Shown: positions 46,141-56,040 of the stretch, in pieces
How the letters are laid out: every line of letters begins with the position of its first letter
How positions within the stretch are numbered: position 1 is the first letter of the stretch
Assembly: GCA_002256115.1 (NCBI GenBank)
Contig: NKIK01000002.1
Location: 186,001 to 250,000, forward strand
Origin: Burkholderiales bacterium PBB3
GTDB lineage: Bacteria; Pseudomonadota; Gammaproteobacteria; Burkholderiales; Burkholderiaceae_C
DNA: 64,000 nucleotides
Reading direction: 5' to 3'
Translations under genes and position numbers: made by a program
The notes under the pieces: generated by a model
The model's database searches: none
Seen by the model: only the letters and a program-made list of their open reading frames with translations
What the model was told of the DNA's origin: nothing

Positions 46141-49041
46141 ATGACCGAAACGCGCTCGACATGTCCTTATTGCGGCGTAGGCTGTGGCGTCATCATCCAA
46201 AGCACCGGTACGCAGATCACCGGCGTCAAGGGCGACCCGGACCACCCGGCCAACTTCGGGCGGCTGTGCTCTAAGGGCAGCACGCTGCACCTGACGGCCA
46301 GCGCCCCGGTGACCCTGCAAACCCGCCTGCTGCAACCGCTGCAGCGCCTGCAGCGCGGCGCGGCACCGCAGCCCGTGTCCTGGGACACCGCCCTGCAGCA
46401 CGCTGTTGACAAGTTCGCCCAGGTGATTCGTGACCATGGGCCAGACGCCGTGGGCTTTTATGTGAGTGGCCAGTTGCTTACCGAAGACTATTACGTCTTC
46501 AACAAGCTGGCCAAGGGCCTGATTGGCACCAACAACATCGACACCAATTCGCGCCTATGCATGAGCAGCGCGGTGGCGGGTTACAAAAAGACGCTGGGTG
46601 CCGACGCGCCGCCCAATTGCTACGACGATGTGAAGTTTGCGCAGACGCTTTTCATCGTCGGCTCCAACACCGCGTTTGCCCACCCGGTGCTGTTCCGGCG
46701 CATTGAGGATGCCAAGCGTGCCAACCCGGCGATGAAGATAGTGGTGGTCGATGTGCGCCGCACAGATACAGCTGAGACGGCGGATCTGTTCTTGCAAATT
46801 CAGCCTGGCACCGATGTGATGCTGTTCAACGGCATGCTGCATCTGATGCTGTGGGAGGGCTGGATGGACCGCGCCTTCATCGACGCGCACACCAACGGCT
46901 TTGAGGACCTGAAAGCCGCTGTGCGCGACTACACGCCCGATGCCGTGGCCGCCACCTGCGGCATCCGCAAAGAAGACCTGGTACAGGCCACACGCCTGTT
47001 TGCCGGAATCTCTGAGAGCGACACGACGCGCCCCCGCTCCGCCACGTTGAGCCTTTACTGCCAGGGCCTCAATCAATCCAGCAGTGGCACTGCAAAAAAC
47101 GCAGCGCTGATCAACTTGCATCTGGCCACCGGCCAGATTGGCAAGCCGGGCGCAGGGCCGTTTTCATTGACCGGCCAGCCCAATGCCATGGGCGGGCGCG
47201 AAGTGGGGGGACTGGCCAATTTACTCAGTGCCCACCGTGATTTAAGCAACGCTGATCACCGTGCCGAAGTGGCTGCGTTGTGGGGCATTCCCTCGGTGCC
47301 CGACAAGCCCGGAAAAACGGCGGTCGAGATGTTCCAGGCCGCGGCTGATGGCGAAATCAAAGCGCTGTGGATTGCCTGCACCAATCCGGCGCAAAGCATG
47401 CCCGACCAGGCTACTGTGCGCCGCGCGCTGGAGCGCGCTGAGATCGTGGTGGTGCAAGAAGCCTTTGTCACCACCGCCACCTGCGCCTATGCCGACCTGC
47501 TGCTGCCCGCCACCACCTGGGGGGAAAAAGAAGGCACCGCGACCAATAGCGAGCGCCGCATTTCTCGCGTGCGGGCGGCGGTCGAGCCACCCGGGCCACA
47601 TGAGAATGGCCCGCGCCACGACTGGGCGATTGCGGTGGACTTTGCCCAGCGCTTGGAAGCCGTTCTCGCCGTTCGGGCTGAGCCTGTCGAAGCCCTTCGG
47701 CAAGCTCAGGGCGAACGGAGTTTGTTCCCTTACCCCACGGCCGAATCCGTGTGGAACGAACACCGCGAATCCACCCGTGGCCGCGATCTGGATATCACCG
47801 GCATGTCCTACGCCTTGCTGGAAACCACACCGCTGCAATGGCCGATGCGTGAGGGCGAAGCCGCTGGCAAAGTGCGGCTATACGAAGACGGCATCTTCCC
47901 CACCGCAGATGGCCGGGCCCGCTTTGCCAATGTGGCCTACAAACCGGTGGCCGAACCGCGTGAGGCACGCTACCCGTTTTCACTGACCACCGGCCGCCTG
48001 CGCGACCAATGGCATGGCATGAGCCGCACCGGCACGCTGGGTCGCCTGTTTGGCCATGTGCGTGAGCCTGCACTGCAAATGCACCCACAAGACATGGCAC
48101 GCAGGCTCTTGAAGGAAGGCGATCTGGTGCACATCACCAGCAAACGTGGTTCCATCCTGGCCCCGGTGCAAGCCAGCCCTGAAGTCGCCATGAGCCAAGT
48201 CTTTATGGCCATGCACTGGGGTGAGGAATTCATCAGCGGCCAAAGCAGCTCCGGGCAGCGCCTGGCGGGCGTGAATGCGCTCACCACCTCGGCCTATTGC
48301 CCGGATTCCAAGCAACCCGAGTTCAAACACGCGGCCGTGAAGGTGCTCAAGGCCGAACTGCCCTGGACCTTGCTGGCCATGGCCTGGCTCCCCGCCGACC
48401 AGGCCCAGGCAGCGCGCACCGCATTACAGGCCTTGATGCGGGAGTTTGCCTTTGCCAGCTGTGTGCCCTTTGCCAACGCCGTGGCCATGGACAGCAGCGC
48501 GGAGCGCCAAGGCGTGCTCTTTCGCGCTGCGGGCCTGGACGCCGCGCCCGACGAGCTGCTGGCGCAGATCGAAAGCCTGTTGCAACTCGACCACCCCGAG
48601 GTGGTGCGCTATGCCGACAAAAAACGGGGTCAGCGCCGCGCGATGCGCCTGCACCGCGCGGGCGAGGCTAAAGGTGCGGGTGCCGATGCCACGCTGGAGG
48701 GCTTTTTGCTGGCCGGTGACACCAGCGCCCAAAGCTGGATCAGCGCCCTCTTGCAAGACGAGCAGCCAGCGCAGAGCTATGGTCGTGCCCTGCTGGTACC
48801 CGGCAGCAAGCCACCCCTGCCTGTGGTCAACAAAGGCAAGGTGGTGTGCACTTGCTTTAACGTGACCGATGTGGCGATTGAAGAAGAATTGCTGCGGTGC
48901 ACGGGCGGCGCACCCGCGCGGCTGGCAGCCTTGCAAGGCGCGCTGAAATGCGGCACCAACTGCGGCTCCTGTGTTCCGCAGTTGCAGCGCATGGTGAAAG
49001 CCAGCGTGGTTCCCACGCCTGCCTCAATCACGGCTGCATAA
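46141..49041 (+). CDS. nasA: Assimilatory nitrate reductase, molybdopterin catalytic subunit
   Basis: A 966-residue cytoplasmic enzyme reducing nitrate to nitrite. The N-terminal [4Fe-4S] motif is CPYCGVGCGVII with a fourth Cys in LCSKGSTLHL. Molybdopterin domains fill the middle, and a BFD-like [2Fe-2S] domain ends the protein (VVCTCFNVTDVAIEEELLR; CGTNCGSCVPQLQR). The ATG at 46141 has AAGAGGA upstream; the frame is open to 46060. Residues about 509-526 are encoded by a palindromic repeat absent from the family. Confidence 0.95.
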   Translation: MTETRSTCPYCGVGCGVIIQSTGTQITGVKGDPDHPANFGRLCSKGSTLHLTASAPVTLQTRLLQPLQRLQRGAAPQPVSWDTALQHAVDKFAQVIRDHGPDAVGFYVSGQLLTEDYYVFNKLAKGLIGTNNIDTNSRLCMSSAVAGYKKTLGADAPPNCYDDVKFAQTLFIVGSNTAFAHPVLFRRIEDAKRANPAMKIVVVDVRRTDTAETADLFLQIQPGTDVMLFNGMLHLMLWEGWMDRAFIDAHTNGFEDLKAAVRDYTPDAVAATCGIRKEDLVQATRLFAGISESDTTRPRSATLSLYCQGLNQSSSGTAKNAALINLHLATGQIGKPGAGPFSLTGQPNAMGGREVGGLANLLSAHRDLSNADHRAEVAALWGIPSVPDKPGKTAVEMFQAAADGEIKALWIACTNPAQSMPDQATVRRALERAEIVVVQEAFVTTATCAYADLLLPATTWGEKEGTATNSERRISRVRAAVEPPGPHENGPRHDWAIAVDFAQRLEAVLAVRAEPVEALRQAQGERSLFPYPTAESVWNEHRESTRGRDLDITGMSYALLETTPLQWPMREGEAAGKVRLYEDGIFPTADGRARFANVAYKPVAEPREARYPFSLTTGRLRDQWHGMSRTGTLGRLFGHVREPALQMHPQDMARRLLKEGDLVHITSKRGSILAPVQASPEVAMSQVFMAMHWGEEFISGQSSSGQRLAGVNALTTSAYCPDSKQPEFKHAAVKVLKAELPWTLLAMAWLPADQAQAARTALQALMREFAFASCVPFANAVAMDSSAERQGVLFRAAGLDAAPDELLAQIESLLQLDHPEVVRYADKKRGQRRAMRLHRAGEAKGAGADATLEGFLLAGDTSAQSWISALLQDEQPAQSYGRALLVPGSKPPLPVVNKGKVVCTCFNVTDVAIEEELLRCTGGAPARLAALQGALKCGTNCGSCVPQLQRMVKASVVPTPASITAA
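47669..47718. repeat. Palindromic repeat R4 inside nasA
   Basis: A 50-base imperfect palindrome: CCGTTCG ... GGCTGAGC ... CGAA, four-base turn, TTCG ... GCTCAG ... CGAACGG. It resembles REP-like elements with the core CCTGAGCTTGTCGAAGG that are common between genes in Burkholderiales. Here it is translated (EPVEALRQAQGERS). Confidence 0.75.
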
Positions 49042-49084
49042 GCTCATAGCCCCAAGTTATCAAGCCTCAACGACAATCCCGCGC

Positions 49085-50005
49085 ATGGCTATCGGCAAAT
49101 ACATCAAGGAAATCGGACGCGGCAAAGACGGTGCCCGCGCGCTGACGCGCGAGCAGGCCACCGATTTGTTTGGCCAGGTGCTGGACGGCACGGTGACCGA
49201 TCTGGAGATCGGTGCGTTTTGCCTGGCCATGCGCATCAAGGGCGAGACCGCGCAAGAGATGGCCGGTTTTCTGGACGCCACCTCCAGCCGCCTGCACAAA
49301 GTGCCTGCGGGCAATCAGCCGGTCATCGTCATCCCCAGCTACAACGGTGCGCGCAAGTTGCCCCTGCTCACGCCGCTGCTGGCACTGCTACTGGCGCGCG
49401 AAGGGCTGCCCGTGCTGATCCACGGCACAGCCACCGAATCCAGCCGTGTTTTTACGTCAGAAGTGCTTGCAGAGCTTGGTATTCTTGCGGGAGCAGCTAT
49501 TGAATCCATAGCAAACGGTAGCGTGGCCTTTGTGCCCACTGCTCTGCTGTGCCCCGGCTTGCAGCGCCTGCTGGATGTGCGCCGTGTGGTCAATCTGCGC
49601 AACCCAGCGCACAGCCTGGTCAAGCTGATGAACCCGGTGGACGGACCCGCGCTGATCGTCAGTAGCTACACCCACCCCGAGTACGCCATCTCTATGGCCG
49701 AGACATTTACGCTGATGCAAAGCCATGCGCTGCTGATACGCGGCACCGAAGGCGAAGCCGTGGCGGACCCACGCCGCACGCCCAAAATGCAGGCTTTCAT
49801 TCAGGGCCAGGCGACCGATCTGCAGGCCTACCAGGCCGGCAGTTTGCCCAGCCTGCCGGAGCTGCCTGCCGCCATTGATGCCGTCACCACCGCTGCCTAT
49901 ATTCAACAGGTCCTGCGCGGCAGCCTGCCGGTGCCCGCACCGATTGCACAGCAAGTGGCGCACATCTTGCAATTGACATCACAACTACCCACGTTTGCAC
50001 TATGA
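49085..50005 (+). CDS. ybiB: YbiB-like protein (TrpD-type glycosyltransferase fold, DNA-binding)
   Basis: A 306-residue protein of the YbiB family, related to anthranilate phosphoribosyltransferase but reported to bind nucleic acid. The N-terminal helical domain (LTREQATDLFGQVLDGTVTD) and the loop NPVDGPALIVSSYTHPEYA are recognisable. It is 43 bases after nasA and overlaps cobA, so it belongs to the nitrate operon; why is not known. Residues about 129-143 come from an R2 repeat. Confidence 0.85.
   Translation: MAIGKYIKEIGRGKDGARALTREQATDLFGQVLDGTVTDLEIGAFCLAMRIKGETAQEMAGFLDATSSRLHKVPAGNQPVIVIPSYNGARKLPLLTPLLALLLAREGLPVLIHGTATESSRVFTSEVLAELGILAGAAIESIANGSVAFVPTALLCPGLQRLLDVRRVVNLRNPAHSLVKLMNPVDGPALIVSSYTHPEYAISMAETFTLMQSHALLIRGTEGEAVADPRRTPKMQAFIQGQATDLQAYQAGSLPSLPELPAAIDAVTTAAYIQQVLRGSLPVPAPIAQQVAHILQLTSQLPTFAL
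49471..49512 (+). repeat. Dispersed repeat R2, copy 6, inside ybiB
   Basis: Reads TTGCGGGAGCAGCTATTGAA, then TCCATAGC. A shortened copy lacking the GGATAG part; wholly coding and in frame. Confidence 0.65.
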
Positions 50006-50811
50006 AACACGATTTCTCCTCCCTGCCCAGTAGCGGCCAAGTCACGCTGGTGGGTGCGGGGCCGGGTGACCCGGAGTTGCTGACGATCAAGGCCCTCAAA
50101 GCCATTCAGGCCGCGACGGTGTTGCTGGTGGACGACCTGGTGAACCCCGCCATCGTGGCCCTGGCCAACCCGCAGGCGCGCGTGGTGCAGGTGGGCAAAC
50201 GGGGGGGCTGCAAATCCACACCCCAGTCTTTCATTGAACGCCTGATGATCACCGCCGCCCAAGAGGGCGAGTCCGTGGTGCGCCTCAAAGGCGGCGACCC
50301 CTTTATCTTTGGCCGCGGTGGTGAAGAGGTTGAAGGCCTGCAGGCCGCAGGTGTGCGCGTCAGCGTCATCAACGGCATCACCTCGGGTCTGGCGGCAGTG
50401 TCCTCGCTGAACGTGCCGCTCACCCACCGCGAACACGCCCATGGCGTAGTGTTTGTGACCGGCCACGCCAAACCCGGCGACACCGGGACCGACTGGACTG
50501 CATTGGCCCACACCGCACGCCAAGCCAAGTTGACCCTGGTGATTTACATGGGCGTGAGTGGCGCGGCCAGCATCCAAGACCAATTGCTCGACGGTCTGGA
50601 CGGCAGCACGCCGGTAGCGATCATCCAGCATGCCAGCCTGCCCACTCAGCGGCACTGCGTGTGTACCCTGGACACCCTGCACGCCACCATCGTGGCCGAG
50701 GGCATGGCCAGCCCCAGCGTGATTGTGGTGGGCGATGTGATGCAGGGTCTGTTGGCTGCCGCCTCGGGCAGTTCAGTCGCCCCAAGCCTGCAGCAGCGCC
50801 TGGCACGCTAG
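50002..50811 (+). CDS. cobA: Uroporphyrinogen-III C-methyltransferase
   Basis: A 269-residue SUMT enzyme that makes precorrin-2 by two SAM-dependent methylations, the first step toward siroheme. Motifs are VTLVGAGPGDPELLTIKALK, the LVNPAIVALA loop and VVRLKGGDPFIFGRGGEE. It lacks the CysG dehydrogenase/chelatase half. Its place at the end of the operon fits the need of NirB for siroheme. The ATG overlaps the ybiB stop. Confidence 0.95.
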   Translation: MKHDFSSLPSSGQVTLVGAGPGDPELLTIKALKAIQAATVLLVDDLVNPAIVALANPQARVVQVGKRGGCKSTPQSFIERLMITAAQEGESVVRLKGGDPFIFGRGGEEVEGLQAAGVRVSVINGITSGLAAVSSLNVPLTHREHAHGVVFVTGHAKPGDTGTDWTALAHTARQAKLTLVIYMGVSGAASIQDQLLDGLDGSTPVAIIQHASLPTQRHCVCTLDTLHATIVAEGMASPSVIVVGDVMQGLLAAASGSSVAPSLQQRLAR

Positions 50812-50825
50812 GAGCTTTGGCGGGC

Positions 50826-50916
50826 AGCCTAGACGGCAAAACGTTCTGCTCCGTGTCCCCCGCCCGCTCTGCGGGCTCCTCCTTTTACCTACGCAAAACG
50901 CTCTGCCGCCCAGGCT
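50826..50916 (+). mobile_element. MITE-like repeat R3, copy 2
   Basis: A 91-base element with 20-base terminal inverted repeats (50826-50845, 50897-50916; 16 of 20 match) around the same core as 19236-19324. The central hairpin here is GCCCGC-TCT-GCGGGC, longer than in copy 1. It fills the gap between convergent cobA and the M16 peptidase gene and may act as a two-way terminator. Confidence 0.75.
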
Positions 50917-50938
50917 TGTGCTCGCGTTAGTGTTTCAC

Positions 50939-53803
50939 TCACTGGACGCTGGGTGCAGCAGGTGCAACAGCCTGGTTCGCGGCCGGCACTGCAGCCGGCA
51001 ATAGCACCATCTGCACATAGTTGTCCTGACGCAAATAGCGCTTAGCCGCAGCCTGCAACAAGGCCGGTGTCAGTGCCGCTACGTCGCCCTCAAACTCCAG
51101 CACTTTGGCCGGGTCAGTACCTTGCAACATCGCGCTTTGCAATACGCCCAGCCAGTAGCTGTTTTCCCGCAAGGATTGGCGGTGGGACAGCAGCATATTG
51201 GCTTTGACCTTGGCCAAATCAGCCGCATCTGGCCCCGCTTGCTGGATTTTTTCTATCTCGCCAAAGGCTGCCGCAATCACCTTGTCTACGTTATCTGGGC
51301 CACAGGGCAAATTCAGCACCAGGTTGTAGTTGGCGTAGGGCACACGCGTCAGGCCACCGCCCAGGCTTCCGCCATAAATCAGGGTCAATTTTTCGCGCAG
51401 TTCGTCGATGATTTTGATGTTGACCACCTCGGTCAAAGCGCGTACCAGCAAAGCCTCTTCGCGTGAATAGTCGGCAGCGCCGGTGAACGACACCGACACC
51501 AGCGCCTTGGCTTCTGAGCCCAGGCGCACTTCTTTTTTGACCACCCCCGCCACCGGCCGAATGCCCAAGTCGACAAACTGCGTGACCACATCGGGGGTGG
51601 GCAGGCTGGCCAGGTAGGTGGCCAATAGTGGCTTGATGACCTCGGGCGTGAAGCTGCCGACGAAGACAAAGGTGAAATCCTTGGCGCTGCTAAAGCGCTC
51701 TTCGTAAATAGCCTGCATGCGGCCCAGGTCCAGGCTGGCAAAGTCTTGCGGGCGCGGGGTCAGCCACAAGCGCGGATGGTTGTTAAAAATGGTTTGGGCG
51801 CGCACATCGTTGAACACGGCCTCGGGCCGGGCCATGGCATTTTGGGCGGCATCTTGCGAGCGGCTGATGAAGGATTGGAACAAATCCGCATCGCGCCGCG
51901 TCTTGCCAAACTTCAAATGCACGACCTGCAGCATGGCCTCCAAATCGGCCTGGTTGCTTGCGCCGGTCACGGCATCGGTCAGGGCTTGTGAGCCTGACGT
52001 GACGTTAAAGCTCTTGCCCGCCAGCACCTTCTGCAAATCCAGCGGCGACAACTCGCCCAGGCCCATAGCCCCGACTACTGTGGCGGCGTAGCCCGCGTTC
52101 AGGCGATCTGCTTGGCTATACAAGGACTGGCCACCATAGCGCTGGCCGCCCATGCGGATTTGGTCATTCTGAAAGTTGGTGGGTTTGAGGATGACTTTGA
52201 CCCCATTCGACAATTCCAACTCCATCAGCCCCAACTCGGTGTTCAGCCGCTCGGAGACGATGCTGCCCGCCTTGGGGGGCGTGGCCATCAATTGCGTGGG
52301 CAAGAGTTTTTCGGCCTTTTGCACCACCACCTGCTTTTCTGCCGCGTTCACCGCGCTAAGCAACTGCACCTCTGTGGGCGGGGTGGAGTCTGCAGACTGC
52401 ACACCCGCATACACCGCCAGCTTGGCCGAGTCGGCAGGGATGGTTGATTGCGCCAAGGCATTCACATCCGCCAGCATGATGCCGGGCAAAAATTCGCTGA
52501 CATAGGCCAGCTCTGCCGCAATGCCGGGGATGGTTTCTTGCGCCAAAAAGTTGCGGATGTACTCTGCCGCGTACACCCCCGAATTGGTTTTATCGCGCTC
52601 TGCATGGGCCTGGGTCAAACTGCGCAGCATGTTCTTTTTGGCCCGGTCCAGCTCGGCCGCACTAAAACCAAACTGCCGCGCCCGCTGGTTTTCTTGCACC
52701 AAAGCGTCCATCGCGGGGCCGAGCCCGGCACGGCCCAATAACGCCACCGAGCTGAACATACGAAAGCCAGTCACCAACGGAGCCACTACACTGCCACCGC
52801 CTACAAAGGGCGGGTTGGCCTGTTGGGTTATCTCTTGGGTGCGCTGGCCCAGCATCATGCCAAACAGGCGCTCCACCGTCTTGCGGCGGTAGTCGCCAAC
52901 GGTCACAACGACCTGGTCCGGGAACACCGGGTACAAAATTTGCGCCATGTTGTTGGTGGCTTCCTTGTCGGTCACCACCACGGCCTCAGAGGTGGTGCGC
53001 ACGGGTATGACGGGGTAGGCCCGCACACGCTCTTGCGCGGGGTTTTTAAGCTGCGCAAAGTGCCCCTCAATCAGCGCTTGGGCATCTGCGGGCTCAATGT
53101 CGCCCACCACCACCACGGCCATCAGGTTGGGGCGGTACCAGTCCGCATAGAAGCGCTTGGCAGCGTCAAGCTTGAAGGTCTTCAAACTTGCTTCGGTGCC
53201 AATGGGCAGGCGCTCTGCGTACTTGGAGCCGCCCAACATCTTGGGCAATAGCACCTTGTTCATGCGGTCTTGTGCGCCCTTGCCTTGGCGCAGTTCTTCC
53301 AGAACAATATTGCGCTCCGGATCAATATCCTCCGCATGGAACGACACCCCCGCAGCCCAGTCTTGCAGCACCAAGAAGGCCTTTTCCAAGTCTGCACGTT
53401 TGTCGGTGGGCACCGGCAGTATGTAAACGGTCTCATTGAAGCTGGTGTAGGCATTCAAATCTGCACCAAACTTCAAACCGATGGATTGCAAGTAAGAGAC
53501 CAGCTCATGTTTTTTGAAGTGGGTGGAGCCGTTAAACGCCATGTGCTCCACAAAGTGGGCCAGGCCACGCTGGTCCTCATCTTCTAACACCGAACCCGCC
53601 TTGACCACCAGGCGCAGCTCTAGGCGCTTTTGGGGCCGCGTGTTCTTCTGGATGTAGTAGGTCAGGCCATTGGCCAACTGGCCCTTTTGCACCTGGGGGC
53701 CAACGGGAATCGGGTCCGCCAGATTCAGTGCCGCATGCGACAGCGTGCAGGCACCCCAAAAAAGTAAACTACATCCCAGTTTGACAACACACTGTTTGAA
53801 CAT
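50939..53803 (-). CDS. M16-family zinc metallopeptidase, exported
   Basis: A 954-residue pitrilysin-family protein with a signal peptide (SLLFWGACTLSHA). The inverted zinc motif is HFVEHMAFNGSTHF near residue 83, with the further Glu in RNIVLEELRQGKG region downstream. Four repeated half-domains are expected: the first pair is catalytic, the second (from about residue 520) lacks the motif. Probably degrades peptides in the periplasm. Divergent from the S46 peptidase gene across a 146-base gap in which I see no clear promoter. Confidence 0.93.
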   Translation of the reverse strand: MFKQCVVKLGCSLLFWGACTLSHAALNLADPIPVGPQVQKGQLANGLTYYIQKNTRPQKRLELRLVVKAGSVLEDEDQRGLAHFVEHMAFNGSTHFKKHELVSYLQSIGLKFGADLNAYTSFNETVYILPVPTDKRADLEKAFLVLQDWAAGVSFHAEDIDPERNIVLEELRQGKGAQDRMNKVLLPKMLGGSKYAERLPIGTEASLKTFKLDAAKRFYADWYRPNLMAVVVVGDIEPADAQALIEGHFAQLKNPAQERVRAYPVIPVRTTSEAVVVTDKEATNNMAQILYPVFPDQVVVTVGDYRRKTVERLFGMMLGQRTQEITQQANPPFVGGGSVVAPLVTGFRMFSSVALLGRAGLGPAMDALVQENQRARQFGFSAAELDRAKKNMLRSLTQAHAERDKTNSGVYAAEYIRNFLAQETIPGIAAELAYVSEFLPGIMLADVNALAQSTIPADSAKLAVYAGVQSADSTPPTEVQLLSAVNAAEKQVVVQKAEKLLPTQLMATPPKAGSIVSERLNTELGLMELELSNGVKVILKPTNFQNDQIRMGGQRYGGQSLYSQADRLNAGYAATVVGAMGLGELSPLDLQKVLAGKSFNVTSGSQALTDAVTGASNQADLEAMLQVVHLKFGKTRRDADLFQSFISRSQDAAQNAMARPEAVFNDVRAQTIFNNHPRLWLTPRPQDFASLDLGRMQAIYEERFSSAKDFTFVFVGSFTPEVIKPLLATYLASLPTPDVVTQFVDLGIRPVAGVVKKEVRLGSEAKALVSVSFTGAADYSREEALLVRALTEVVNIKIIDELREKLTLIYGGSLGGGLTRVPYANYNLVLNLPCGPDNVDKVIAAAFGEIEKIQQAGPDAADLAKVKANMLLSHRQSLRENSYWLGVLQSAMLQGTDPAKVLEFEGDVAALTPALLQAAAKRYLRQDNYVQMVLLPAAVPAANQAVAPAAPSVQ

Positions 53804-53949
53804 CGCGATCCCTGAAAATTTGAAGGCGGGCTGAGCTTAGCAGCAGCGCCTGTTGCCCTCTTGTAACGCCGGGTTACACCCTCCATCCGCAGGGCCCAAA
53901 GCGGTTAAAGTCAGCGCACTCAACAACCTGTCTGAAACGGATATCCCCC

Positions 53950-56010
53950 ATGCGCTTGCACGCAATTTCGCTCTCACTTCTCGCGCTGATCGGCGCACCG
54001 GCTTTTGCCGACGAAGGTATGTGGACCTTTGACAACCTGCCCCACGAGCAGCTCAAGGCGCGCTACAACTTCACCGCCGACAAGGCCTGGGTCAACCATG
54101 TGCAACGCGCAGCGGTCAGCTTGGGTGGGTGCTCGGCATCCTTCATTTCCAAAAATGGTTTGGTGATGACCAACCACCACTGCATCGCAGGCTGTTTGCA
54201 ACAAATCTCCAGCCCCGCCAAAAACTATCTGGCCGATGGCTTCCTGGCGCGCAAGCCCGAGCAAGAGTTGCAATGCCCCACCACCGAAGTGAGCCAGCTG
54301 GAGCAGATCACCGATGTGACCGCCACGATGCAAGGCGCGACCAAGGGTCTGGAAGGCGAGGCTTATCAGAATGCCCAGAATGCGCTGACTGCCAAGCTGA
54401 CCTCCGACTGCCAGGGTGACAACAAAGCCACCGTGCGCTGCAGCGTGGTCACGCTGTACCAGGGCGGTCAATACCACCTGTACCGTTACCACCGTTACTC
54501 GGACGTGCGCTTGGTGTGGGCGCCTGAGGATGCCGCCCCCAACTTTGGTGGCGACCCGGACAACTTCAACTTCCCCCGCTATGGCCTGGATTCGGCCATG
54601 CTGCGGGCCTATGAAAACGGCAAGCCTGCCGTGGTGTCCGACTTCTTCCCGTTCAGCGCTGCCGGTGCCAAGGCCGATGAGCTGGTGTTTACCGCCGGTA
54701 CACCCGGGCGCACCAACCGCCTGTTGACGGTGTCGCAACTCGAAACCCTGCGCGATGTGGTCAGCATCAATTCCATCAAGCGCGGTTACGAGTTCCGTGG
54801 TGCGCTCACCCAATTCCGCAAGCTGGGCACCGAGCAAGCGCGCATTGCCTACAACGACCTGTTTTTCTTGGAAAACGGCATGAAGGTCACGTCTGGCAAT
54901 TTGGCAGCGCTGCAATCACCCGCGCTGATGGAGCGCAAGCGCGCAGACGAAGCTTCGCTGAAGAAATTTGTAGCCACCAACCCCAAGATGAAAGCCGAGA
55001 TTGGCGACCCCTGGACGGCTATTGCCAAAGCACAAGAACGTATCCGCGAGATTGGGCCCGAATACGAAGCGATGGAAGGCGGCCGCACCTTCAATACCCG
55101 CTACTTTGGCATCGCACGCGCACTGCTGCGTGGTGCCGAAGAGCGTAGCAAACCCGATGCCCAGCGTCTACCGGAGTTCGCCTCGTCGCGTCAGCCGCTG
55201 GCTGAACGTCAACTCTTTTCGCCAGCCCCTATTTATCCTGAGTTCGAGAAGATGAAGCTGGAATTTTCGCTGACCAAGCTACGCGAATCCCTGGGCACGG
55301 ATCATCCTTTCGTCAAGCAGGTGTTGGGCAACGAATCCCCAGAACAAATGGCCAAGCGCCTGATCGACGGCACCAAGCTGGGTGATATTGCCGTGCGCAA
55401 GGCCCTGTGGGCCGGTGACAAGGAAGCCCTGGCCAAGGCAGATGACCCGTTCATCAAGCTGGTCCGCGACATCGACACCGGCGCGCGTGCCATGCGCAAG
55501 CGCTATGAGAGTGAAGTGACGGCGGTGGAGAAGAAAAACGCCGAGCTGATCGCAAAGGCGCGCTTCGCCCAATTGGGCACCAAGACTTACCCGGATGCCA
55601 CCGGCACACTGCGCCTGAGCTTTGGTGCAGTCAAGGGTTGGCAAGAGCGTGGCACGCCGGTACCGCCATTCACCGATTTTGCAGGCGCGTTCAACCGCCA
55701 CACCGGTGCCGAGCCCTATGCGCTGCCCGCATCGTGGTTGGCGTCCAAAGACAAAATCAACCTAGCCCAAAACTACAACTTTGTCACCAGCAACGACATC
55801 ATTGGCGGCAACTCCGGCAGCCCGATGATCAACGCCAAGGGGGAAATTGTGGGCCTGGCGTTTGACGGCAATGTGCACTCGCACGGCGGCGGCTTCTGGA
55901 TGGACTCCACCCTGAACCGTACCGTGGGTGTGACCAGCGGTGGCATTCAGGAAGCACTGAAGTCGATCTACAACGCGACCGAGTTGCTGAACGAGATCTC
56001 GGGCAAGTAA
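53950..56010 (+). CDS. S46-family dipeptidyl-peptidase (DPP7/DPP11 type)
   Basis: A 686-residue exported serine peptidase releasing dipeptides from oligopeptides. Signal peptide LSLLALIGAPAFA; catalytic His in GLVMTNHHCIAGC, Asp in GGDPDNFNFPRYGLDSAM, Ser in IGGNSGSPMINAKGEIVGLA. All three are present, so it should be active. The specificity residue that separates DPP7 from DPP11 cannot be assigned with certainty by eye. Start has no strong ribosome site. Confidence 0.94.
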   Translation: MRLHAISLSLLALIGAPAFADEGMWTFDNLPHEQLKARYNFTADKAWVNHVQRAAVSLGGCSASFISKNGLVMTNHHCIAGCLQQISSPAKNYLADGFLARKPEQELQCPTTEVSQLEQITDVTATMQGATKGLEGEAYQNAQNALTAKLTSDCQGDNKATVRCSVVTLYQGGQYHLYRYHRYSDVRLVWAPEDAAPNFGGDPDNFNFPRYGLDSAMLRAYENGKPAVVSDFFPFSAAGAKADELVFTAGTPGRTNRLLTVSQLETLRDVVSINSIKRGYEFRGALTQFRKLGTEQARIAYNDLFFLENGMKVTSGNLAALQSPALMERKRADEASLKKFVATNPKMKAEIGDPWTAIAKAQERIREIGPEYEAMEGGRTFNTRYFGIARALLRGAEERSKPDAQRLPEFASSRQPLAERQLFSPAPIYPEFEKMKLEFSLTKLRESLGTDHPFVKQVLGNESPEQMAKRLIDGTKLGDIAVRKALWAGDKEALAKADDPFIKLVRDIDTGARAMRKRYESEVTAVEKKNAELIAKARFAQLGTKTYPDATGTLRLSFGAVKGWQERGTPVPPFTDFAGAFNRHTGAEPYALPASWLASKDKINLAQNYNFVTSNDIIGGNSGSPMINAKGEIVGLAFDGNVHSHGGGFWMDSTLNRTVGVTSGGIQEALKSIYNATELLNEISGK

Positions 56011-56040
56011 ATCTGCCGCGTTTGAAACTGCCCAGCCCCG

